This document shows positions 54,782 to 64,000 of a stretch of DNA of 64,000 nucleotides, one piece after another. Position 1 is the stretch's first letter. The number at the start of each line of letters is the position of its first letter. Under the pieces are notes generated by a model that did not search any database, was not told where the DNA came from, and saw only the letters and a program-made list of their open reading frames with translations. A program made the position numbers and the translations under genes. Source of the stretch: Gorsachius magnificus (lineage: Eukaryota; Chordata; Aves; Pelecaniformes; Ardeidae); assembly GCA_034008185.1 (NCBI GenBank), contig CM067081.1, positions 187,633,510-187,697,509 on the forward strand. Reading direction: 5' to 3'.

Positions 54782-54919
54782 CTGCATTGATGCTCCTTCC
54801 ACCCTTGCTACACAGGCAACTCTATCCAGGAAAGTCACCGTTACCGGAACAGCAACAAAGAAACCTTTAAAAAAGGCTTTAATATATCTCTTCCCCAAAC
54901 CTGGAGCCTGTGCCATAAT
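54782..54919 (-). CDS. IMMP2L: IMMP2L exon 2 (start codon and N-terminal 45 residues)
   Basis: This exon begins the coding sequence of inner mitochondrial membrane peptidase subunit 2, a type I signal-peptidase-like serine protease (Ser/Lys dyad). It works with IMMP1L at the outer face of the inner membrane and removes sorting signals from intermembrane-space proteins. The exon runs from acceptor AG (54921-54920) to donor GT (54781-54780). Three 5' UTR bases precede the ATG at 54916-54914, and 45 codons follow, ending in phase 0. The protein reads [20 protein letters not shown] and continues through a hydrophobic stretch (about residues 17-30) to [10 protein letters not shown]. Ser43 in the GASM motif is the expected nucleophile. 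I know the family sequence well, and this copy matches mammalian IMMP2L at most residues after residue 8. The donor CAG/GTATTG is weak, lacking G at +5. If it were read through, translation would stop after 14 intronic codons. Confidence 0.97.
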
Positions 54920-54955
54920 CTGAAAAATATGAAGAAAATGGAAAAAAAAAAAAAA
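54920..54955 (-). promoter_or_regulatory. Splice acceptor region of IMMP2L exon 2
   Basis: In transcript sense there is an uninterrupted run of 14 T (54955-54942), then CCATTTTCTTCATATTTTTC and the acceptor AG. It is a strong, almost purine-free polypyrimidine tract. The mononucleotide run is prone to length variation. Confidence 0.8.
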
Positions 54956-55344
54956 GTTGTTATAAAACAAATTTTAAGTAACAACAACATTGTAGCAATC
55001 CAACAAGGAGCAGTTAAGAATAAATTAATTATATTATCTACTAAGGTCTCCCAATATCCACAGTGAAAAATAATGAATGTGCACATGAGAATGAAAAAGA
55101 ACAGAAATCTTCACCAGAATTTAAAAGACTACTCTACAGAAGAGAGCTTGATACTTGACATTTACCCTTTAGCTAATTTGACCATTTCTTGTGATCCTGT
55201 GCTAGCTGAAGTACTTGATAAAAATGGCTCAATGATAACAGTTCAGTTAAGCAAGAAGCAAACTGATAAAACCAGACAAAATCTAATCACGTATTTCTGA
55301 AAAAAAAACCCCATCAACTAGATTGAAACAACCAATTACAGAGC

Positions 55345-56372
55345 ATTCAGTTGGTGTTTACAACAAAATCTGGTCACCAGCGGTGTTCCTTACGGTTCAA
55401 TTCTAGGGCCAGTTCTGTTCAATGTGTTTATCAACCATCTGGATGCAGCAGTTGAATGCATGATCCGCAAGTTTGCTGATCATACCAAACTGAGAGGTGC
55501 TGTTCACTCTCTGGAGGGACAGGAGGCCTTGCAGAAGGATCTAGATAGATTGGAACATTGAGCTATGATTAATGGGACAAAATTTAAGAAGTCCATATGC
55601 TGTATTCTGCACCTTGGACAAAGTAACACCAGGCACAAGGGAACTGGGAGAGGAGCGGCTGGAGAGGAGCCCTGCAGGAAGGGATGTGGGGGTGCTGGCT
55701 GGCAGCAAGCGCAGTGTGAGCCAGCGGTGTGCCCTGGCAGCCAGGAGGGCAAACCCCATCCTGGGGGCATCAAACACAGCACAACCAGCCGGCCAAAAGA
55801 GGTGATTATCCCCCTGGATTCAGCACTGGTGAGGCCTCGCCTGGAGTGCTGTGTGCAGGTCTAGGGCCTGCAATTTAAGAAGGATTGGGGAGGTCCTTGA
55901 ACACATCCAGAGGAGGGCAACACAGCTGGTGACAGGGCTGGAAGGCACGTCCTGTGAGGAGCGGCTGAGGATTTTGGGCTGTCTAGTTTGGAGTAAAGGA
56001 GGCTGAGGAGCAACCTCATTGCTCTCTGCAGCTTCCTGAGGAGGGGAAGGGGAGAGGCAGGGGCTGAGCTCTTCTCCCTGGGATCCAGTGACAGGATGTG
56101 TGGGAATGGTTCAAAGCGACACCAGGGGAGGTTTAGACTGGGCATCAGGGAGCATTTCTTTACCAAGGGATGGTCAAATGCTGGAACAGGTTTCCTGGAG
56201 AGGTGGTCGATGGCCCAAGCCTGTCAGTGTTTGAGAGGCATTTGGACAATGTGCTTAATAACATGCTTTAACTTTTGGTCAGCCCTGAAGTAGTCAGGCA
56301 GCGGGATTAGATGATCGTTGCAGGTCCCTTCCAACTGAAAATATTCTATTTTATTCTGTTCTAAAATTCTGT
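55345..56372 (+). mobile_element. CR1 LINE, about 1 kb, 5'-truncated
   Basis: The copy starts within the reverse transcriptase region (TCTGGTCACCAGCGGTGTTC, then the block encoding a decayed version of the FADDTK motif near 55471-55487). It continues through the GC-rich C-terminal region to GATGATCGTTGCAGGTCCC near 56310-56328 and an ATTCTATTTTATTCTGTTCT tail. Frameshifts break the reading frame, with open pieces at 55565-55864 in one frame and 55572-55805 in another. The tail type suggests a different CR1 subfamily from the 13950 copy. It sits about 0.4 kb upstream of IMMP2L exon 2 and is antisense to it. The 5' boundary is approximate. Confidence 0.92.
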
Positions 56373-57788
56373 AAATAATTTTCTCTCTATACACTGGTAA
56401 TTACTAATTCATGACACTGTTATGTAAGGAGAGGCTGACTATTTGCAACACATTACCATTTCTTTATTAAATATTTTCACACATACAAATGCATCATTTC
56501 CACACCTGTGGTAACTGCAAACATGTAAAATCAATTCAAATTTTCACATATAACATAGGGACACACAGTAACACAGTAGCTCCTTGTTCACTGCTACATC
56601 AGAAAGTTAAAAGCATGCTGGCAGTCTGGGCAGCTAAGTAATGACACATGGGGACTGTTCCACGCCAACTCACTATGCTATCTCCCATCTATTTATACAG
56701 CCTTGAACCACTGAACATTCTTGAAAAACACCAACAAAGTACACTTGAAACACAAGCTGTTTGATCGTATTAGTTATACCTCTGAAAAGCAAGCTGAGTA
56801 CCCAGGTGCTCAGGTACCTGCAAAGGTACAAGACTATTTTATGTAACTGCAGTTTCATTGTAAGAAATGCTGTCCTTCACCTATTGGAAAATCCAATTTA
56901 AACTGTTGTTTCCACCTAATGAATCCCTGGTAGACCCTGCACAAGATCAGTTTGTGGAGTCCCTGCTCCCTCTATCACATCCAAACTCCAACAGACAGTA
57001 ATAGAAGGAGAAAACAGAGTGTGCTCTGAACTTCTGAGTCTTTCAGTGTGTTTATATTCAAGAACACAGAATTGGTTTTCAACCAAAATAATGGAAAATA
57101 TAAGTACATGCAGTTTCATTCAACCTGCTTACAAACAGAATATTTAGAATTTCAGTACTGTGAAATCATTTTTTCTCTGTTGCATTTTAGAAATATAGAA
57201 GTGATGAACTATTTGTATGCAAAGTACAAATTCAAATCACTCTGATGAAACAGAATATTTCTGTCACAGATATGGCTACTTAATTCCACAAAGGATTACA
57301 CTTAAGAGAGGAAACCTAGTTCTACAAAGTAAGCCATGAGCATATTCTTCACTAAAATTCTTTCTAGATATTAATAGCTTTGCAATGACAAGATCTGTCT
57401 CCTAAAAGATGGGAACATCTTTATTACTACTTCTGACATTCACTTTCACAGGGCTTTAAATCTCTTTTACTTTTTTTTTTTTAAGTGGAAATACTTCACC
57501 ATCATCTATAACTCTGGCTGATAACACAAGTTTAACTAGTAAAAAGACTAAGTGTACTTAATGCTTGTAATTTGATTATATTTTCTTTCTGCACATTTAA
57601 TGAAAAGATTTTCAATTTGCATCAACAGCTTTCACAAAGTATCTGAAATAGGTTGTGAAACAGAACAAAACCCTCATCAATCCAAGATAAATATTAAAAC
57701 ACTTTACTTTCAGCTTATCGTTTAAGAACTCCTTATTGGAACCAATCCACCAAAAGAGACTACTGCCTCAATCGGCACAGATCTACCT

Positions 57789-57794
57789 TTTATT
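57789..57794 (-). terminator. Candidate polyadenylation signal (AATAAA)
   Basis: A canonical hexamer lies on the minus strand about 135 bases after the stop codon of the exon-like frame. It is followed by a stretch with several GT and T residues (TCTCTTTTGGTGG). In AT-rich DNA such hexamers are common, so the value comes only from the context. Confidence 0.3.
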
Positions 57795-58139
57795 CCACAT
57801 AAAAACAGAATCTCAAAAAATCAGGGGGTTGTCTGCTGTTTAACAAATTGTACAATTTTATACAGCTTAACACCCTTCTCTCAACCCACTGATTCTGAAC
57901 TTCGCTTCCTGAGTTTTCTGGCTGGAATTCTACTCCTCTGCTGTGAGATCTGGCATATCTGAGACCTCCTCCACTCTAACAGCAATGTCAGCCTCAAAAC
58001 ACAATTTTGAGACCTTGCCCACAAACATATCCACCATGTTCTCTACAGTCACTCTTTGAGCTGAAAGACGTTGCCCGATAGATGTATCGCAATATGACTC
58101 ACTTAGGATTTTTTTAAAAAACTTTAAGAAATCAGACAA
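57789..58139 (-). other. Unrecognised exon-like island: 70-codon open frame with stop and poly(A) signal
   Basis: A minus-strand open frame (58139-57930) has protein-like composition. Its acidic C-terminal part reads SAQRVTVENMVDMFVGKVSK and ends EEVSDMPDLTAEE before TAG (57932-57930). The frame has no early ATG, so it would need an upstream exon. A plausible acceptor is GATTTCTTAAAG, with AG at 58123-58122. About 135 bases after the stop there is an AATAAA hexamer (57794-57789 on this strand). Together these look like a terminal exon. I do not recognise the protein family. It is on the same strand as IMMP2L and upstream of its start codon, so it could be a small unknown gene, a decayed retrocopy or chance. 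No repeat I know covers it. Confidence 0.35.
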
Positions 58140-58650
58140 ATTTACTTACTCTTTAAATTCCTAATAGTTAAACCTATTTTTCATTAATAATGAAGCATGA
58201 ATGTTCACCCCATCCCTTCTACTAAATCCACTGACAGATCTTGTTAGAAACTTCTTGCAAAAGCCCCATGCTGGTATCTACAGAAAAATTTGGTACCTGA
58301 AGAAAAGTAATTGGTCAGACAATCCACAGGAGACCAGCCATATGCTCCTGGAACTACAAGCTAATTAGTAGTAACATAGAATCTAACAGCCAGGTTAAAA
58401 CAGTTAAGACAAAATGCTACATTCTCAGTACATCATTTGGCCAAGGCAACGCCAGGAGTATTAAGCAGCTGTGGACAAAGCTGGGTGCTCAGGTCCTACT
58501 TTTGTGGGTTTGGATATGCGCAGTATTACAAGGCACAGTATGAATAAATATGAGTGAAAAACACCAACAGCACCCCTACAAGCAATCGATTTGCAAAGCC
58601 ACCAAAGACAACAGCTGTTGTACTGAAGGACTTCTATACTCGCCCTGAAT

Positions 58651-58679
58651 TTTCCTTCCTTCTTTCCTTCCCTTCCTTC
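58651..58679. repeat. Pyrimidine (TTCC)n microsatellite
   Basis: A degenerate CTTCC/TTCC run on the plus strand, a GGAA run on the minus strand. Confidence 0.85.
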
Positions 58680-59136
58680 ACTGGGCATCTGATCAAACCA
58701 CTGGTTTTATCTTCCATCCACACCAAGACAAATCCTTCATTTCCAGACATACGCTACATTCTGAAAGTTTCCTGGTTCCCCCCTCCCACAATAAGGGACC
58801 GCTTTTCCCTGGGGCACAAACTGAGCAGGCCCATAGATTACTCTGCTCTACTGTAGAAGCCCTTTTTCCCAAAAGACAGTAAACATATGCACACACATTT
58901 TACACAGCTAGAGAAGAACTACTTAAAAACAAATGTGTCTTTTAACCTTAAGTCCTTCCATATAACAAAACATTTTTAACAGAAGGGTAAGACGTTACAA
59001 CATGTCAGTAGCTCACTGAACAGTGTGAACATTTTTGCCAAGTCTATTTCATAAGCTTTCCCCTCCAAAAAACACAGACAAACATTTACCATAGGATAAG
59101 TATATGCACATGCAGAGTTGCTATGCAACCACTCAC

Positions 59137-59235
59137 ACAACAGTTCATCATCCCACCGCCAGTAGATGGAAGGTTACCCATCGCTCTTTCAGTAAGAGGG
59201 GCTTCAAGTTGTCTTGTGTTACCACAGGGGAAGAG
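59137..59235 (-). other. Unrecognised exon-like block, 99 bp, open in phase 0
   Basis: On the minus strand a pyrimidine-rich tract ends in ACATTCAAG (AG at 59237-59236), and a good donor GTGAGT starts at 59136. The 99 bases between are exactly 33 open codons, including a Met-Gly-Asn start (MGNLPSTGGGMMNCC at the end). GC content is higher than its surroundings. Splicing in phase 0 to the acceptor at 58123-58122 would keep the downstream frame open to its stop. It is not similar to any protein I know, and exons of this size can be predicted by chance. Confidence 0.25.
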
Positions 59236-62200
59236 CTTGAATGTAGGCAGCAGAAAGACAGTTTGCAGCATTATCTTCTACCAGTGACTGTACGTGTGAA
59301 TGGATAATCCTGAACTGATACATACTGTTTGCTTAAAATGCGCAGGGATTTCTTTTCTTATACTTAGGTGGTCTTAGGAGAAAAGAAGGGAAAAAAGCAA
59401 TGATAAGCATTTACAGCAGTCACAAGAAATAATTTAGGGTGGTAAAGGGTAGACACAAGAAAGATCCCTAGCTTTTTTTTTAAAAAAAAAAATAATTTTC
59501 TGGTTGGAGTATTTGTTTAAAAATAAAGAAAACATTTGATAGTTATCACTCCTGGAGATAACATTCTGCTTTTAGACATTATATTTTATAACCTCAATGG
59601 GCTCTAATTAACTGTTTTCTTAGAAAACATTCAGTTTGAGAAAATTTGTGAAAACTACTGAAAGAAATATTGCCACAGCTTTCCAATATTTCAATTTGTT
59701 ACATTTTTCTCTATATTATAGAGAAATTTCATATTTATCATATGGATTTTTTCTTGTTTACGTTTATTTTATATTGTTATTATAGCAATATATCTATTAT
59801 TCTATAGTTATATTTTTCTATGTTAAATTAATGGGCTCATTTAAAAAATGCATGTCTCACATGTGCCTGTCATTTATATATAAAAATTTTGATGTCTAAT
59901 ATTCAAAGTGAATTACAAATCTCAGCAAGTTTGAAATCAAGTATTTCCAAGTCTCTAATCTACTTTATTTTTAGAATCTGAGGTTACAAGTTACTCCTAA
60001 TGCTCCTTTAAATTACATTTTACTTTTTTTTTTTTTTTAAAGAAGAACAGATAGTCAACTTTTTAACAGCTTTAAATCTAATTATATAGAATCTGAAGAA
60101 GTGTTGGACAATAACAGCCAACAAAAATGTTAAGGACAAGAAGCTAATTATTTCATAGGTATTTCATATTTTATTATTTCAAAGATATGCTAACAAGTTT
60201 GAAAGCTATAACACAATTTCCTAATATATAAACAATAAAAGATGGTAATCATATATACTACTTAAAAATTGTGAATTCACCAAAGTAGTAAATCAGTAAA
60301 GTAACAGTTGGTTCTAGTGCTTTCTAAAAACAAGATCTCTGTGAAGAATCAAAGTTTAATGATACTGAGTGGAACTCTGGTATATAAAATTTAAAAGATT
60401 TCTAAACTAACTGTAGATTTTAAGAGCACCCTATTTCCAGAGTAAAATTCTGAAATACAGTGCTATGCAGTTTTATGCTGATGGCTAAATATATAGCAGA
60501 TTTAAATATATGTCAGTGGAGCAAGCAAAGGATTCTTTGCTGAAAAAAACAATTTCACCACCACATATTTCTGGATCTCTGCCCAGTCAGTGACACCTTG
60601 AATAAAATCAACAAATCACAACACTTAAAAGATGGCACAACAAAATCAAACACATAAAACACAGTAAAAATAATTTAGAGATGCATACACTTATCAGCAT
60701 TTATAAATCATTCTTGGTTTAGGAAAAAAAAAAAAAAACAAACCACCAACCACAGAATAATTCAGTAGAACTGACAAACTTCAAAGCAACAACCTTGAAA
60801 ACTTGTTTGAAGCGGCAACATGGACAAGAAAAATCCAAGATCAAAAATGCTAGCATATAGTAGGTCAAAGCATTAAGAATTTCACATTGTGCAGCTCAGA
60901 GATTAAGGCAGATGGAGCACAGCATTATCTGGACTGAAGTATTTGGTGCACAAAAGGTCCAGGGATTATAATGAGCCTCTTGTGGGTACTACAACATATG
61001 GAGCAGAGATGCTATTTAGATAGCTCTCTATGTATAAAATGTTTATTTTTTCTTACACTTGCCTGCACATTAGAAGCCACTGTTTATCAAACAGCCTGCA
61101 GAAACTCATCAAGTAGTGTTCAGAAAGCCCCAAGTTACAATATATTTGCAAATCTAGGTACTTAAAAATTACCCACAGAAGTATGATAGGAAAAATAGCT
61201 GTAAAAACAAGGCATTAGCAGTCATCCACAAAGGAAATAAAATGGCCCCTGACGTGCTTCTACAAGAAGGCATATGAGGGAACAGGAAGGAGGGAATTAC
61301 AACCTATATGCAAAAGAACAACCCAGCCAAGACTGCTACGTTAGTTTGAAATGACCTGTTTAATCTAGTTCAGAAATTAGTAACTATACTATATACAGTG
61401 CCATAATCCATTGAAATAACCAACTTCTCTGTCAATCGTAATATGAACTTTTCTACAAATCAATGGCATCACAGTAGAATTCAAGTACATAGCGTTTGAA
61501 AACAAGGAAGACTTCCATAACAGAAAATACCAAAACACATGAATGAGCCCAATTCTGTTGCATCCTACAAATTATAAAATGGGGCATAAAAGCTCTTGTT
61601 TTACGTAAGAATGGCACAACTTGAAGACATGGTTATAGCCTGCCTAACAACCTCAATGAACAGGATGCTGCTCAGTGTAAGGATTTGTGTGACCTTTTTA
61701 ACATATGCCATTTCAGCAATCTGTCATGATACAAGGCCAGAGAGAAATATTGCCATGCAGCCTGACTCTCATGTCCCACTTTAGCTAAAATTTCAATAAC
61801 GTTTACACTACAGTAATTTTTTGTAAGGGTGCAACTATGCAGACTTTTAAAATAGGCTAATTTATCCAGGTACAGGCTGATGCACATAGATATGATGGTG
61901 ATGAGTGTCAGAGAAGAATCTAAATAGATTAGCCTGTGTAAATTCTCATTAAAATAGCCTAGTTCCAGCAGGAGCTCTCATTTACCCTTCATTAAACACA
62001 AGTCCGTCCTGGTATTATTCCACCATAGTGGTGAAATTTCTACCCCACTGATGTATTTACACCCTACACACAGGTTTGCCTGACAATATTCCTCTATCAT
62101 ATTAATCTCTCTGTATTCCCCGGTACACAGTCATTAAAGAATACTGTTCTATTACAAGTTTGGAAACGCCACAGATCGTGGAAATCACTACTGTATTACT

Positions 62201-64000
62201 GAAGCAGCAAATCCTAACCTCATCAGCACTTTCAGTAGCTATGCATGTATGAGCTGTTGTTGTGTTTCTCCTAGGTTAGTCATTTTGTCCCAATACCTAG
62301 ATGTTTTACTTATTCCAAATATAAAGCAGCAGATTTTGTTAGCGTCAACTCCATTATATACCATTTTCTTATGCCCTAGTTTGAATTAAAACAATTATGA
62401 TTTCCATGTAATAGCTCCCATCACTATGAAATATGCAGCATTTTTTCCAGTATACCACAATACAGAACAGCAACAATAAAAATCCAGTTTTGTAATCTCC
62501 ACAGAGCTATAACATACATAAAGGTTGCCAGAAGAAACAGATCAACACGGTGAACCTTCAATACAAACCATGTCAAAACAAAAAAGCTTAAACAGCAACA
62601 ATCAGCAACCTAATCTGTCACAAAATTATTGCTGGGAAAAAAAATCAGTTTAACGTGGAAATGATTCTTCTTTTAACCTAATATTACTACATCCCATCAC
62701 TGGGATCTATCCCATGTACAAAGGCTCAATCCACATGTTGGTTGTGACTGGAAAGAAATTCATAATCCTTATTCTTACCAACTAATTTCATGTCTCAAGG
62801 ACATGAATTTTACACTCACGGACAATCGTGTATTTCCAAAAAAAACATTTCACTCTCAAAATGCAAAGCAAAAACAGAAGGAAATGTAACTGTAGATGAA
62901 AGTTACTCTCAGCAATTAAAGTAACAAATAATTCAGAACAATCAGTGACCCCTCAGTTCTGAGAAGTTATTCAGGATTTTGTTTAACGCACATAAGCAAC
63001 AAAGAAAAAGAATAGCAATATGATCACTTTTCTATGGGTATTGCAATAAAAAAAAGGATTAGTAATTGTTATAAATAAAATCTTTTCAGAGCAGTTAAAT
63101 TTAAGATGTAATACAAAGTCTTCAAGTATTATCCCACAGGTGACTAGCAGAGTACCAGCTGCTCTAACATAAAAGATACAATAATTGTTTTTACTTATGT
63201 TTCTGTACCTTCAAAGAAACTAACAATCAATCGTTCACACATCTTGAACATAAAGGAAGGTACTAAATTACATCAATTTTGGAACACGCTTAAGTGAACA
63301 ACATAACACATATTTAGCTTCTTGCAACTGAAAGTTCTGTGTTGCCTTTCAGCTTAAAGATTCAATGCATGCAAAGTAAGTTAATTTTATAAATTGATTT
63401 GAAGTGCCCTTTGCAAACAACTACCAGCTGCTGTTATGTTTTGGTCTCAAGTAGACTGCATAAATGAGGTGTTGCTTCCAAACTCTCTAAATCTGTAAAT
63501 GATATTTACAGTAAACATAACCTTTGATTTTTAATTCATTTTCACATTTATCTAGCCAACTCTCTGGATTCTTTCAAGTACCATGAAACTGTCATGTTAG
63601 CTGTGGTTATCCAGAATCAAACTTAGGCAAAAACAACAAAAAAAGGGAATATTCAGTTTTAACCAAAATATATAACATTAAGTATTCATACAACATTGAA
63701 TAAGTGGCCTAAGAATAACGGCATTTGACTTGAAAACATGAATATTTTCAGAAACAAAGTCTTCTAGAAGTTTTTGCATTTGTATTAAGAACAAGTGAGT
63801 TTAAAACAGAACAGGCAAGTTTCTTCCAGCCTAATGGAAAACCAGATGAGTAAATGTAAGAACAAGCTTCTTGGCCAGAAATCTTTCAAGAAGTCAAGCA
63901 TGCATTGAGTATATACGAACAGGACAATAACTGACAATATTTCTTATGGTATGAACAAATAACTCCGAAAGAATAGAGAGAATGTATTTAGTATTTGAAA

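Larger units (their letters stand above)
54920..64000 (-). other. IMMP2L intron 1 or 5' flanking region
   Basis: This is the sequence upstream of exon 2 in the direction of transcription. Exon 2 starts at a splice acceptor only three bases before the ATG, so at least one upstream noncoding exon must exist. I see no CpG-rich promoter up to 64000, so exon 1 probably lies outside. The stretch holds a CR1 copy (55345-56372), a pyrimidine microsatellite (58651-58679) and two exon-like islands on the same strand (57789-58139, 59137-59235). The part from 59.3 to 64 kb is AT-rich and I see no gene in it. Confidence 0.7.

Noticed and set aside
55073..55300. 75-codon open frame just before the CR1 at 55345, considered as the 5' part of the element or a small gene
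   Set aside because: It does not resemble CR1 protein and has no promoter or splice support. It probably lies in unique sequence.
58461..58896. Overlapping minus-strand frames of 67-75 codons between the two exon-like islands
   Set aside because: They overlap the pyrimidine microsatellite and lack convincing splice sites, so they were not added to the candidate transcript.
1..64000. CRISPR arrays, tRNA or rRNA genes, and bacterial or phage genes
   Set aside because: No regularly spaced direct repeats, no cloverleaf with conserved A/B boxes, and no operon-like gene density were seen. The DNA is vertebrate nuclear.

Overview
The window is vertebrate nuclear DNA, almost certainly from a bird and probably a neoavian one. 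It is AT-rich and intron-dominated, and it carries several 5'-truncated CR1 retrotransposons. These have the bird-type 3' end (a run close to GATCTTTGAGGTCCCTTCC followed by a short ATTCTATG-like repeat). It also holds one LTR of a type I associate with avian ERVL-like elements. There is no operon, CRISPR array, tRNA, rRNA or prokaryotic feature.

The one gene I can name is IMMP2L, the inner mitochondrial membrane peptidase subunit 2, on the minus strand. Two consecutive coding exons are present with intact splice sites: exon 2 (54782-54919, with the start codon and the catalytic serine) and exon 3 (48066-48169). They join in frame into the first 79 codons plus two bases. The rest of the protein, including the general-base lysine, would lie beyond position 1. 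Positions 1-48065 are therefore part of a very long intron 3, 48170-54781 is intron 2, and 54920-64000 is intron 1 or 5' flank. I see no CpG-island promoter in this last part, so exon 1 is probably outside the window. LRRN3, nested in an IMMP2L intron in mammals, is not in this stretch.

Repeats by region: intron 3 holds CR1 copies at 11152-11275 (-), 13950-14743 (+), 18737-19408 (+), 30155-30340 (+, very degraded), 38110-38427 (-) and 41691-42068 (-). It also has microsatellites and a perfect 22-bp tandem duplication at 37388-37431. Intron 2 holds a complete 577-bp solo LTR (51652-52228) with TG...CA ends and a perfect 5-bp target duplication. Upstream of exon 2 is a CR1 copy of about 1 kb (55345-56372, +).

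The least explained signals are four exon-like islands on the minus strand. One is a 70-codon open frame ending in TAG with an AATAAA signal about 140 bases downstream (57789-58139). The second is a 99-bp open exon-like block at 59137-59235 that could be its phase-compatible upstream partner. The third is a protein-like island at 1220-1387 that seems to switch frame. The fourth is a 43-bp block at 17492-17534 between good splice signals. I recognise none of them. They are the best candidates for something undescribed: an unannotated transcript, a decayed retrocopy, or alternative IMMP2L exons.
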